The notes: a model not told the origin generated them from the letters alone. A DNA stretch of 64,000 nucleotides from Acidimicrobiaceae bacterium (GCA_947456245.1 CANGPS010000006.1:1-64000); one strand, 5' to 3'; shown: positions 51,691 to 59,952, numbered from the stretch's first letter. Made by a program: numbers and translations.

Positions 51691-52527
51691 TCACTTCCCC
51701 TCGAACTCGACGGGCTGCTTGGCGGCCTTTGCCGCATAGCCCGCGGGCATGTCCTCGCTCACGAACTCGACCGAAGCGGACAGGGCCTCGAACTTGAGCG
51801 CCTCGGCGAGGCCTCGGTAGGCGAAACCGTCAATGGTCCGCTTGATCGACTGGACGGCGAGCGGCGCGTTCCGAGCGATCTCCTGTGCCAGGGCCAGGGC
51901 TGTGGGACGCAGATCCTCGAGCGTGGTCACCTCTTGGACGATGCCGAGGCGCTCGGCGGTGGCGGCGTCGATGCGGCGGCCCGTGAGGGCGAGCATCTTG
52001 GCCCAGCCCGTGCCGATCTCGTGGCTGAGGCGGAGGTCCCCACCAGCGTCGATCGACACGCCGACCTGGGCCTCCGGCAGGGCGAAGATGGCGTTGTCGG
52101 CACACAGCCGGATGTCCGCCATGAGCGCGAGCTCGAAGCCGAAGCCCAGGCAGTAGCCGTGGACGGCGACCACGATCGGCTGCGGGAGCTCCGAGAACAC
52201 CCGGAAGCGCTCATGGACCCAACGGATCCCCTCGTAGTAGTTGCGGACCTTCTCTGCGGGAGACCGGCCGGTCACGCGATCCTCTGGCATCCCGAGGTCG
52301 ATCCCTGCGCAGAAGGCGCGGCCCTCCGCCTGGACGACCAGCACGCGGATCCGCTCATCGAAGCGGATCTCGTCCGCTCGGACGCCGAGCTGGCGAGAGG
52401 CCTCCCAGCTCCACGCGTTGAGCTTCTCTGGATGGTCCAGCGTCAAGATGCCGACGCCGTCGTCTCGGACCTCGAGCTTGAGCTGCCACTCGTCCTCTGC
52501 AACGACCGGTGATGTGCGAAACGCCAT
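51691..52527 (-). CDS. Enoyl-CoA hydratase/isomerase family protein, possibly dienoyl-CoA isomerase
   Basis: A 278-residue crotonase: oxyanion-hole motif FCAGIDLGM, GYCLGFGFELALMADIRLC, and FALPEAQVGVSIDAGGD. The Glu pair expected of hydratases is present (FEL and PEA), and an Asp eight residues after the second Glu matches the extra acid of delta-3,5-delta-2,4-dienoyl-CoA isomerases. ATG 52527 has AAGGGGGG just upstream; the frame is open further but crosses the divergent promoter. It is paired with the dienoyl-CoA-reductase-like SDR. Confidence 0.72.
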   Translation of the reverse strand: MAFRTSPVVAEDEWQLKLEVRDDGVGILTLDHPEKLNAWSWEASRQLGVRADEIRFDERIRVLVVQAEGRAFCAGIDLGMPEDRVTGRSPAEKVRNYYEGIRWVHERFRVFSELPQPIVVAVHGYCLGFGFELALMADIRLCADNAIFALPEAQVGVSIDAGGDLRLSHEIGTGWAKMLALTGRRIDAATAERLGIVQEVTTLEDLRPTALALAQEIARNAPLAVQSIKRTIDGFAYRGLAEALKFEALSASVEFVSEDMPAGYAAKAAKQPVEFEGK

Positions 52528-52575
52528 GATCCCCCCTTGAGTCGTCCGTGAGTCTCCCACTCGGACGAGGGCTTC

Positions 52576-52600
52576 GCCCACCCGAGAGCATCGGGTGGGC
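52576..52600. promoter_or_regulatory. Ten-base-pair inverted repeat between divergent genes
   Basis: Perfect arms GCCCACCCGA and TCGGGTGGGC around a 5-nt loop, with no T-run after either arm. It overlaps the expected -35 region of the promoter at 52610, so an operator is more likely than a terminator. Confidence 0.45.
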
Positions 52601-52609
52601 CGCGACGGG

Positions 52610-52615
52610 TACGTT
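52610..52615 (+). promoter_or_regulatory. Putative -10 box for the nitroreductase gene
   Basis: TACGTT with a leader of about 28 nt that carries GGGAGGA 8 nt before the ATG at 52649. Confidence 0.4.
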
Positions 52616-52648
52616 GGCGCCATCGAGCGCACCGGGAGGACGCTGACC

Positions 52649-53308
52649 ATGGACATCTTCGAGGCCCTCTACACGACCCGTGCGATGAGGCGCGTCAGCA
52701 CGGAACCGATCTCTGAGGAGATCCAGGCCTCCATCATGGACGCCGCAATCCGAGCGCCAAGCGGAGGCAACCAGCAGAACTGGCGCTTCCTGCTCGTCGA
52801 CGGCGCCGAGCAGAAGGCCGCGCTCGGACCGCTGTACCGAGAGGCCATGGTCCTGCTCTGGGAGCACGTCTACAAGCCGCAGCTCGACGCTGCGGCTGCC
52901 GCCCCCGAGGCGCCGGAGTCGATCCAGTTCCTCAAGGTCCAGAGCTCGGCGCAGTGGCTGGCCGACCACTTCGAGGAGGTTCCGCTCTACCTCTTCCCCT
53001 TCGCCCAGAACGACACCAGCGGTGGCTCGATCTACCCCGCCGTCTGGTCTGCCATGCTCGCCGCCCGCGCCCACGACGTCGGCAGCTGCCTGACGATGGT
53101 GCTCGCCCTCTACGGCCCGCAGGTGCTCGAGATCCTCGGCGTTCCCGATGATGAGGGGTGGAACATGGCGGGATGCGTCTCCCTCGGACACCCCCTCGGC
53201 CGATGGGGTGTCGCCGCTCGACAGCCTGTCGACGAGGTCACGTACCGCAACACCTGGGGCACCACTGCAGGTCTCGGCGTGACCGAGCCCCTCTGGAACC
53301 CCAGCTGA
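52649..53308 (+). CDS. Nitroreductase-family FMN oxidoreductase
   Basis: A 219-residue protein of the nitroreductase superfamily. FMN-contact regions seen: TTRAMRRVSTEPI near the N-terminus and RAPSGGNQQNWRFLLV; AHDVGSCLTMVLAL and VSLGHPLGRWG close the fold. Members reduce nitro groups, quinones or flavins with NAD(P)H, and the substrate cannot be read. ATG 52649 is chosen for its GGGAGGA site; the frame is open 18 codons upstream. Confidence 0.85.
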   Translation: MDIFEALYTTRAMRRVSTEPISEEIQASIMDAAIRAPSGGNQQNWRFLLVDGAEQKAALGPLYREAMVLLWEHVYKPQLDAAAAAPEAPESIQFLKVQSSAQWLADHFEEVPLYLFPFAQNDTSGGSIYPAVWSAMLAARAHDVGSCLTMVLALYGPQVLEILGVPDDEGWNMAGCVSLGHPLGRWGVAARQPVDEVTYRNTWGTTAGLGVTEPLWNPS

Positions 53309-53326
53309 GCTCGAGACATCGGACCG

Positions 53327-56300
53327 TCAGGACGTGTAGGTGTACTTGACCTCAGCGTTCTTGGCGCTGTAGCCCGAGGCGGTGTCCTGGCCCTCGAGCG
53401 TGAGGACCTGCACGAAGACCGACTTGCCGGCCTTGCCCCTGGGGACCACGACCTTGAACTTCCCGGTCGACCCGCAGCCCGTGAGGGCCGCCACCGGCTG
53501 GGCCGCCACCTCCACCTTGCCGAACCGGACGGTGAGCGCACACCCGACGTTGCTGCCCTTGACGACGATGGTGTTGCCACCAGCGGCCGGACCGGAGGTC
53601 GTCTTGAGTTTGCTCAGGGTGGCGGTGCCCGGCGGGTAGAAGTGGAACACCCCGGCATCCTTCGGGTCCGAGCAGCCTGACGCCGTGCACAGGTAGAGGT
53701 CCGTCGGCCCCGGAAGTGTCCCTGGCGTGAGCAGTGCGATCTGCGTGCCAGACGGGTGGGTCACCGAGTGCTGCGTGGCGAATCCGGCTGCCTGTCCAAT
53801 GAAGATCGTCTGGCCGCTGAAGTCGACGCTGTCGACGGCGACCGTGCCCTGACCGGTGACCGTGAGCGGCGTGCTGCCCGAGGACGGACCGGCGTTCTTC
53901 GACATCGATGTCAGCACGGGCACCCCCGCGTAGGAGAAGCTCACGGTGTTGCTCAGGACGTACCCGAGGTTCCCGGGGTCCGAGGAGGGCGACGTGGCGA
54001 GCGTGGCGACCTGGAGTCCGCTGACGACCGGCTCGATCGACTGGGCACGAGACGGGGCGATGACCAGCGCCGAGGTGGCGTCGATGGTCAGGTAGCCGTC
54101 CGCCCACTGCCCGATCGAGGTCGCTCCGTCGAACGAGGCGCCGACCAGGGCGAAGGGGCCGATGCCGGTCCCGTGGATCGTGAGCAGCGAGCCGCCACCG
54201 GAGCCGGCATAGCCGAGGGGGTCCTCGCTCACGTCGACGCTGGTGATGACCGGGGCTGCGAAGTAGTCGAACTCGTCAAGGCCCGGCGCGAGCTCGCAGT
54301 TGCAGGCGGGGGTCTCCTCGGATGCCGGCGCGGCGATCGGCTGGATGGCCGAGGAGCCACCGGGTCCGGTCACGACGATGTGGACCTGGCAGACGTCGGT
54401 AGCCGGGTTCGTCCCGGTTGCCGCGCACGTGGTCGAGCCCGAGTAGGCAGGGACGGTGGCGGTGATCCTGGTCGAGCTCAGCACGGTGTACGACGTTGCC
54501 GCCACCCCTCCGAAGGTCACCGCGGTGGCTCCGGTGAAGCCCGAACCGTAGACGGTGACCACCTTCCCGCCGGTCTTCGCCCCGCCGGATGCGGTGACGC
54601 CGGTCACCGCAGGCGTCGGGTTGCCACCGCTGCCGGCTGGTGCGTAGCTGAGCACGGACGTGATCGAGGTGTCGCTCGAGGTCCCGTCGGTGGTGGTGAC
54701 CACCACCGTGTGGTCGCCCGCCGCGTCGGAGGTGCCGGCGGAGAGCTGCGCGAACATGTCGGCCGTCACGAGGATGGAGATCATCGTCGGTGACTGCACG
54801 GCGAATCCCGTCGACGCGGCGTCCACCTGGGGGTCGAGCCGCAGCCCGCCGACCTGGACCGAGGCGATGTTCGGGCTCTCGGGCGTGCCATAACCGACAC
54901 CGTGGATCTCAGCCCTGAGCGAGCCGGACCCATCGAGGTAGCCCGCCGAGACGTTGTCGACCACCGGCAGGGCCGAGGTCAGCGAGCCACAGAGCAGGGC
55001 GGAGAGCCCGACCCCTCCGTCGGAGGCCGTCATGATCGGGGTGCCGAGGCCGGTCACCATGTCGTAGCCAGCGGTCGCCGGGAACAGCCCCTGGTTGGTG
55101 CCGGGGTTGTTGGTGCCCTTGGTCACGTCATTGAAGGCGAGCGCACGAGCCCCAGAGGTCGAGGCGATCGAGTAGAGCCGGGGCGCCACGAAGCCGACCG
55201 AGCCACCGCAGGCGGACAGCGATGCGGTGTCGGCGAGCATGGCCGCCCAGAGCGGTGCGGCTGAGGACGTCCCGCCTGCGGTGGTCCAGCCGTTCCAGTC
55301 GGCGTTGTAGATGGTGATGGCGCCGACGCCCGGGGAGGCCTGGGCGGCGACGTCGGGAATCTGCCGGCACGGCATGACGCCCGTGCCGGTGAACTGAGCA
55401 CCGCAGAAGCTCCCCTGGTGGGTGGCGTGGCGCTGGTTGGCCAGGGTCTTGGCTGCGGCGAGCGTGGTCGGGTTGTTCACGCCCGACACGGTGGCGTCGT
55501 TCTGCCACGACTGCTGCGGCCAGAGCTGCGAGATGCCGCCACCGCCCGAGCCGTAGTCCCCGTCGTTCCAGGTCGTCTCCACCGGGGGCCGGTTGGCCGA
55601 CTGGATCGACGTGCCGCCGACGGCGAGCACGAAGGGCTGGGATGCCGGGTCATCGACGGTGAGCTGGCTCGGGGAGTCCATGCAGTCATCAGAGCCCGCA
55701 TCGCCGGAGGCGGCGACCACCGTCTGGCCCTGGGCGGCCGCCTGCTCGAAGATCGTGTTCTCCATGGCAGCGGCTCCCCGACCAGTGAAGTCCTCGCACT
55801 GACCCCAGCTCGTCGAGATCACCTTGGCCTGGTCATCCTGGACGATCTGGTTATAGCCGTCGATGATCCCGTTCCCGGTGTTCGCCGACTGGTAGACGTC
55901 GATCTGGGCGCCAGGGGCCAAGCCCATCACGTCCTCGATGTCGAGCTCGGTCTCGCCTGAGATCGGCGTCCCTGGGGTGATCCCGCCGTCGACCGTGTGG
56001 ACGCTGATCGAGGACGAGAGGTCCTGTCCGAAGTAGCAGGAGGAGAAGGTGGCGATGTTGCTCGGGACGTAGCCGTCGAGGGTGAAGATGGCGACCCGCT
56101 GTCCGAATCCGTTGGCGTGGACACCGTAGAGCCCTCCCACGCCATAGGTGGCGGCGATCTCCTCGTTCGTCAGACCCTGAGGATCGGACAGGTGCCTCGG
56201 ACCTCCGCCGTGAGCTGCGATCTTGGCGGCCTTGCAGGCCTTCGGAGCCAGGCTCGACGACAGTGCCATGTTGGCCCGCATCCTGGGGGCGGCCGACTGG

Positions 56301-56938
56301 TCGGCGGGGACCGAGAGGGCGTTGGGGCTTCGCTTGAGCTGGCTCGTGGCCTGCTCGACGGTCGAGAGGCCGGCGATGCCGGTCACCTTCTCGACGATGC
56401 TCGACGGCAGGTGGAGGTCGCGGGTGGTCGCGCGCGCCTGCCGCCCCGAGGGCAGCCGGACGCTCGTCAGCGACGTCTGGAACGCCCCCTCGGCGGCCTG
56501 CACGCTGCCGCTGAACGACACGAGGAGTCCGTTGCTGCTCACAGAGGGGTGCAGACCCTTCTGCGAAAGGTAGGCCGTCACATCGGACACCGTCTGATCA
56601 GACGGTCCGAAGGCTGCCCGGAATGCGCCTGGAGCGAGGTAGTGCCCGTAGGTTGCGGTCCCCGGTGTCGAGACGGCGTGGGCGAAGGCTGTGAGCGCCG
56701 CCGGGTCTCGCGGGGCCAGCCCCATCGACCCGGAGACCGGTCCGGACGCCGCAGGTCCTGCGCTGGTCCCAGCCGGGAGCACGTCGCCAGGCTGGACGAC
56801 CCGCATGACGACCGGGGAGGACGCTCCTGAGGCCATGGCGCCGCCCAGTAGCGACGTGGAGAACAACGTCACCCCGGCTGCCCCAGCAGCGAGGATCCGT
56901 CGGGGGCTGCGTGCGTTCGAGTCGCTGAGGCCGATCAT
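53327..56938 (-). CDS. Secreted S53 (sedolisin/kumamolisin-type) serine-carboxyl peptidase
   Basis: A 1203-residue exported protease. Signal peptide about 1-37 (basic RSPRR then a hydrophobic core), pro-domain to about 235 (FAHAVSTPGTATYGHYLAPGAFRAAFG typical of S53 activation domains), then the subtilisin-fold core with the Ser-Glu-Asp triad: Glu329 and Asp333 in GETELDIED, Ser558 in GGTSSAAP, and the oxyanion Asp in ASGDAGSDD. The C-terminal half (about 650-1203) is Gly/Ser/Thr-rich with several IPT/TIG-like repeats, each opening with a variant of TGVTASGGAKTGGKVVTVYG. Acid-active secretion is expected of this family. ATG 56938 opens the signal peptide. Confidence 0.88.
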   Translation of the reverse strand: MIGLSDSNARSPRRILAAGAAGVTLFSTSLLGGAMASGASSPVVMRVVQPGDVLPAGTSAGPAASGPVSGSMGLAPRDPAALTAFAHAVSTPGTATYGHYLAPGAFRAAFGPSDQTVSDVTAYLSQKGLHPSVSSNGLLVSFSGSVQAAEGAFQTSLTSVRLPSGRQARATTRDLHLPSSIVEKVTGIAGLSTVEQATSQLKRSPNALSVPADQSAAPRMRANMALSSSLAPKACKAAKIAAHGGGPRHLSDPQGLTNEEIAATYGVGGLYGVHANGFGQRVAIFTLDGYVPSNIATFSSCYFGQDLSSSISVHTVDGGITPGTPISGETELDIEDVMGLAPGAQIDVYQSANTGNGIIDGYNQIVQDDQAKVISTSWGQCEDFTGRGAAAMENTIFEQAAAQGQTVVAASGDAGSDDCMDSPSQLTVDDPASQPFVLAVGGTSIQSANRPPVETTWNDGDYGSGGGGISQLWPQQSWQNDATVSGVNNPTTLAAAKTLANQRHATHQGSFCGAQFTGTGVMPCRQIPDVAAQASPGVGAITIYNADWNGWTTAGGTSSAAPLWAAMLADTASLSACGGSVGFVAPRLYSIASTSGARALAFNDVTKGTNNPGTNQGLFPATAGYDMVTGLGTPIMTASDGGVGLSALLCGSLTSALPVVDNVSAGYLDGSGSLRAEIHGVGYGTPESPNIASVQVGGLRLDPQVDAASTGFAVQSPTMISILVTADMFAQLSAGTSDAAGDHTVVVTTTDGTSSDTSITSVLSYAPAGSGGNPTPAVTGVTASGGAKTGGKVVTVYGSGFTGATAVTFGGVAATSYTVLSSTRITATVPAYSGSTTCAATGTNPATDVCQVHIVVTGPGGSSAIQPIAAPASEETPACNCELAPGLDEFDYFAAPVITSVDVSEDPLGYAGSGGGSLLTIHGTGIGPFALVGASFDGATSIGQWADGYLTIDATSALVIAPSRAQSIEPVVSGLQVATLATSPSSDPGNLGYVLSNTVSFSYAGVPVLTSMSKNAGPSSGSTPLTVTGQGTVAVDSVDFSGQTIFIGQAAGFATQHSVTHPSGTQIALLTPGTLPGPTDLYLCTASGCSDPKDAGVFHFYPPGTATLSKLKTTSGPAAGGNTIVVKGSNVGCALTVRFGKVEVAAQPVAALTGCGSTGKFKVVVPRGKAGKSVFVQVLTLEGQDTASGYSAKNAEVKYTYTS

Positions 56939-56995
56939 TTGAATATCATTCCATGCCCTGGAGGTCCAAAGGCACGAAACGGCCGATTTCCGAAA

Positions 56996-57014
56996 GATGA
57001 GGAGATTTCTCATC
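56996..57014. promoter_or_regulatory. Inverted repeat between the peptidase and DUF4307-like genes
   Basis: Arms GATGAG and CTCATC with a 7-nt AT-rich spacer, in a locally AT-rich divergent region 58 nt from the peptidase start and 46 nt from the small gene. Possible operator. Confidence 0.3.
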
Positions 57015-57047
57015 CTCGCCTCATGTCCGCGAACGCGACCCTCCGGG

Positions 57048-57053
57048 TACCGT
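57048..57053 (+). promoter_or_regulatory. Putative leaderless -10 box for the DUF4307-like gene
   Basis: TACCGT ends 6 nt before the GTG at 57060 and supports that start over later ATG codons. Confidence 0.45.
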
Positions 57054-57059
57054 AGGGAC

Positions 57060-57458
57060 GTGACGACGGACGAGGTCGAGCCGAGGGGGATGAGGATGGC
57101 GTTCCTTCTCATGGCTGCGGTGGTGGCGGTCGTGGTGGTCCTGCTGGCCGCGAACATCGTCCGCCACGCCCTCTCCCCGCAGTCCACCACCAAGGTCGAC
57201 GTGACCGTCGACACCGTCTCGGTCGTCGACCCCTCTCACGTGCGGATCACGGCCACGCTCCGCAGCGAGGCCGCGGAACCGGCGACGGTGTCATGCCTGG
57301 TCGGCGTCGCTCGTCCGGCGATGCCGCTCGCGTTCCCGATCCACGTGACCGAGCACCTCTCCCCCGGCGTCGATCGGCAGATCACCATCGATCGTGCGCT
57401 GATCAAGCCGGTGGCCACCACCGTCCGCAGCTCCGACGTGGCGCTGACCTGCACCTGA
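57060..57458 (+). CDS. Small membrane-anchored protein, DUF4307-like
   Basis: A 132-residue protein: short cytoplasmic N-terminus, one span (about 11-30) and an outside domain of about 100 residues with a beta-sandwich look (KVDVTVDTVSVVDPSHVRITATLRSE) and two Cys near the ends. The pattern resembles actinobacterial DUF4307 proteins, but this is a visual match only; function unknown. GTG 57060 is supported by a TAnnnT box 6 nt upstream; ATG 57090 is an alternative. Tail-to-tail with ccdA, 6 nt apart. Confidence 0.6.
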   Translation: MTTDEVEPRGMRMAFLLMAAVVAVVVVLLAANIVRHALSPQSTTKVDVTVDTVSVVDPSHVRITATLRSEAAEPATVSCLVGVARPAMPLAFPIHVTEHLSPGVDRQITIDRALIKPVATTVRSSDVALTCT

Positions 57459-57464
57459 GCGACC

Positions 57465-58235
57465 TCAGAGCGAGGGGGTGAAGCTCCCGATCTGGTCCTG
57501 GAGCCAGCGCACGATCGTCGTCCACAGGCCGGTCATCTCGAGCAGTCCGATGACGATCAGCAGGATGCCACCGACCTTCATGATCACCGGGCCGTGGCGT
57601 CGGATGGCCGCGGAGATGGCGGGGACGCGATCGGTGAGCAGGGCGGCGACCAGGAAGGGGATCCCGAGCCCGGCGCAGTACGCGACCGAGAGCAACGCCC
57701 CTCGGGCGACCGACGCGCTCGAGCTGGTGGCGGCGAGTCCGAGGATCGCACCGAGGGTCGGGCCGATGCAGGGGGTCCATCCGAGGCCGAAGAGGAATCC
57801 GAGGACCAGTGCCCCGAGCACGGTCGCCCTCGGGAGCCAGTGCACCCGGGCCTCGCGGTTCAGGAGGCTGGCACCGGGGAGGAGCCCGGCGAAGAACAAG
57901 CCGAGCACGACCGTGACCGCACCGAACACGACGCTGAGCAGGCGCTGCTGGTCTCGAAGCACCTGGCCGAGACCACCGAAGAAGCCCCCGAGCGCAACGA
58001 ACACGATGGTGAACCCCAGCACGAAGGCGATCGCCCCGAGGAGGGTGCGAGCGTGCCGACGGTCGGCCTGGCTGGCGCCGGCCGCCCCGACGGCTCCGCC
58101 GAGGAACGAGAGGTAGCCCGGCACCAGGGGGAGCACGCAGGGGGAGGCGAAGGAGATCAGTCCGGCGACGAAGGCGATCGGGATGGCGAGCAGGACCGAA
58201 CCCTGCGCCACGGTCGAGGATGCGGTGGCGATCAC
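57465..58235 (-). CDS. ccdA: Cytochrome c biogenesis protein CcdA (DsbD membrane domain family)
   Basis: Six-span membrane protein of 256 residues that passes electrons from cytoplasmic thioredoxin to outside thiols. The redox cysteines sit in SFASPCVLPLVPGYLSFLGG (first span) and GWTPCIGPTLGAIL (fourth span), both canonical. The haem-handling partners (ResB, CcsA, thioredoxin-like) are not in this window, so it could serve disulfide reduction more generally. GTG start, with no strong ribosome site. Confidence 0.92.
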   Translation of the reverse strand: MIATASSTVAQGSVLLAIPIAFVAGLISFASPCVLPLVPGYLSFLGGAVGAAGASQADRRHARTLLGAIAFVLGFTIVFVALGGFFGGLGQVLRDQQRLLSVVFGAVTVVLGLFFAGLLPGASLLNREARVHWLPRATVLGALVLGFLFGLGWTPCIGPTLGAILGLAATSSSASVARGALLSVAYCAGLGIPFLVAALLTDRVPAISAAIRRHGPVIMKVGGILLIVIGLLEMTGLWTTIVRWLQDQIGSFTPSL

Positions 58236-58271
58236 TGATCAACCCGGTGGGAGAGCCTCACGATGGATGAG

Positions 58272-58277
58272 AGCGTA
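58272..58277 (-). promoter_or_regulatory. Putative -10 box for ccdA
   Basis: TACGCT on the minus strand, giving a leader of about 30 nt before the GTG at 58235. Confidence 0.25.
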
Positions 58278-58304
58278 GCGACCGAGCAGCGACGACCCGG
58301 AGGG

Positions 58305-58721
58305 TCACACGTAACCGGCGGCGATCTCCTCGATCCACCACGCCGGCGCTGCGCCGAGGAGCGTCTGGAGATCCCAGTAGTCGGTCCACCGACGGATGAT
58401 GCCGTCACTCACCTCGTGGACCGAGGTGAAGGGGAACGAGATGGTCTCGCCAGTGTGCCAGCGCCAGTTCTCGATGTGCTCGGTGACCACGACGTCGCCC
58501 TCGGAGATCATGAGCACCGGTGTGTGGCCGTAGTGCTCCAGACGGGCGATGCCCAGCTTGAGGCGGTCGACGACCTGCGCCGGACCGACGGCGAGATCCT
58601 CGGGGGGCGTGGCGACGTCGGTGTAGGTCGACTCGGGGCCGAAGAACGAGGCCACGGCGTCGAAGTCCCTTCGATAGAGGGCATCCCAGAACTGCTCAAC
58701 CGTCTCTCGAGCGCTTCGCAT
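58305..58721 (-). CDS. SnoaL/limonene-epoxide-hydrolase-like NTF2-fold protein
   Basis: A 138-residue single-domain protein with the NTF2 fold pattern: ETVEQFWDALYRRDFDAVASFFGPES at the N-terminus and RWTDYWDLQTLL at the C-terminus. The ending resembles the RDYFD of limonene-1,2-epoxide hydrolases, but where they have Arg and Asp in the RxD pair this protein reads His and Glu (TEHIEN), so hydrolase activity is doubtful. ATG 58721 is chosen because the upstream open frame overlaps a TAnnnT box at 58777. Confidence 0.7.
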   Translation of the reverse strand: MRSARETVEQFWDALYRRDFDAVASFFGPESTYTDVATPPEDLAVGPAQVVDRLKLGIARLEHYGHTPVLMISEGDVVVTEHIENWRWHTGETISFPFTSVHEVSDGIIRRWTDYWDLQTLLGAAPAWWIEEIAAGYV

Positions 58722-58776
58722 CGTGCCTGACCCCCGTCTCCCGCGTTCCTCGCCCAGTTGGAGAGGCTTCGGCCGC

Positions 58777-58782
58777 AAGGTA
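58777..58782 (-). promoter_or_regulatory. Putative -10 box for the NTF2-fold gene
   Basis: TACCTT on the minus strand with a leader of about 49 nt. The rest of the 176-nt gap up to the tRNA shows nothing recognisable. Confidence 0.3.
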
Positions 58783-58897
58783 GCAGAGCGGTTGCGCTTC
58801 GGCGTGGTGTCGCCACCGACGCCAGCAAGGTGGGCATCGGTTCACTGGTGCCGATCATCGGGACGAGGGCGGCACCGAGATGGTCGTCGCGATTTCG

Positions 58898-58971
58898 TGG
58901 GCGCTGCGGGACTCGAACCCACGACCTCTGCCGTGTGAAGGCAGCGCTCTAACCAGCTGAGCTAAGCGCCC
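58898..58971 (-). tRNA. tRNA-Val (CAC anticodon)
   Basis: A complete 74-nt cloverleaf is readable: acceptor GGGCGCT/AGCGCCC, D-arm GCTC/GAGC, anticodon stem CTGCC/GGCAG with loop TTCACAC (anticodon CAC), a 5-nt variable region, T-arm GTGGG/CCCGC with loop TTCGAGT, and discriminator A. The 3' CCA is not encoded. It reads GUG codons. Confidence 0.96.
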
Positions 58972-59009
58972 CTGCCCGGATGCAACTGCATCTCCCGAGG
59001 GACCTTGGC

Positions 59010-59015
59010 AGATTA
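59010..59015 (-). promoter_or_regulatory. Putative -10 box for tRNA-Val
   Basis: TAATCT on the minus strand, 38 nt upstream of the mature tRNA 5' end. Confidence 0.4.
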
Positions 59016-59052
59016 GTCGGTCTCGCAGCACGGGGAGGTCGAGGCCCTCCGG

Positions 59053-59058
59053 TAGCCT
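59053..59058 (+). promoter_or_regulatory. Putative leaderless -10 box for the gene at 59066
   Basis: TAGCCT ends 7 nt before the GTG start codon; no ribosome site is visible. Confidence 0.45.
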
Positions 59059-59065
59059 CGCAGCT

Positions 59066-59944
59066 GTGACCGACGCAGACGATTCTCCGACCACCCCCGA
59101 GGCCGAGGCCAAGGAGCCCCTCTCGGCACGCTTCCTGAAGCCGAAGCCCGAGAAGCGACCACGGCCCACCCCCGGCGTGGTGCCCGAGGACGTCGAGATC
59201 ATCGAGGGCTTCCCCGAGCGTCAGGTCGCCATGCGGTCGCTCGGCACCTCAGAGATCCGCTTTGGCTACGCCGTGGCCATCCTCGGCGCCATCTTCACCT
59301 TGGGCCTCAACATCCCATCGATGACGGGAGAGACCCAGTTCACCAACGCCATCGCTCCGGTTAAGGGCGCCTGCACCAAGGGCTACACCCTCACCAAGGA
59401 TGCCTGCATCCAGATCGTCCACTACCAGCCTGCGGACTTCCTCCCGTTCCTCATCGTCGGGATCGTTGCGGCGGTGGCGATCGCTCTGACCATCAAGCTC
59501 CGTCGACGGACGCCAGCGGTGTTCGCGTCGCTGATGATGGGCCTCGTCGTGTCCGAGGTGCCGCCGAAGCCGAGCGTGCTCCTCGGGGTCCCGTTCTTCG
59601 TGTTCTCCGGATGGCTCATGGTCCGGGCCCGTCGAATCCAGAAGTTCGGCACCACTGACACCAAGGCCGTCGCCGTCCTCTCCGCCGAGCAGCGGGCCCA
59701 GCGTCGAGCCGACAAGGCAGCCGGCATCAAGCCCGAGCGGGCGAGCCGCGGAGGAACCACCCCGGCGCGTGCGACCGGCAGGTCGGCTGGCCCCAAGGGG
59801 ACGACTGGGGCGAAGGGCACCAGCTCGGCGATCGAGTCTGGTCGCTACACCCCGAAGAAGGCCACGCCCAAGAAGCGCCCCACGCCTCCCCCGGCCGAGC
59901 CCAAGCCCTCTCGCTTCAAGAAGCTCATCGGGGACGAGGAATAG
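59066..59944 (+). CDS. Membrane protein of unknown function with basic tail
   Basis: A 292-residue protein I do not recognise. Charged, Pro-rich cytoplasmic N-terminus (1-62), a span at about 66-86, a short loop with two Cys (GACTKGYTLTKDACIQIV) that could form a disulfide, a second span at about 124-143, a third hydrophobic region at about 150-188, and a long Lys/Arg/Thr/Pro-rich tail (from about 195) ending acidic. The tail looks disordered and could bind nucleic acid or acidic lipids. It stands alone between the tRNA and the TetR gene. Confidence 0.7.
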   Translation: MTDADDSPTTPEAEAKEPLSARFLKPKPEKRPRPTPGVVPEDVEIIEGFPERQVAMRSLGTSEIRFGYAVAILGAIFTLGLNIPSMTGETQFTNAIAPVKGACTKGYTLTKDACIQIVHYQPADFLPFLIVGIVAAVAIALTIKLRRRTPAVFASLMMGLVVSEVPPKPSVLLGVPFFVFSGWLMVRARRIQKFGTTDTKAVAVLSAEQRAQRRADKAAGIKPERASRGGTTPARATGRSAGPKGTTGAKGTSSAIESGRYTPKKATPKKRPTPPPAEPKPSRFKKLIGDEE

Positions 59945-59952
59945 CGCTCCCG

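Noticed and set aside
57455-57468. Five-base hairpin CTGAG/CTCAG between the DUF4307-like and ccdA stops as a terminator
   Set aside because: Arms are too short, there is no T-run, and most of it is made by the two stop codons.
57403-58242. Second minus-strand open frame overlapping ccdA in another frame
   Set aside because: Arg-rich with no membrane pattern, whereas the ccdA frame shows both redox-cysteine motifs and six spans.
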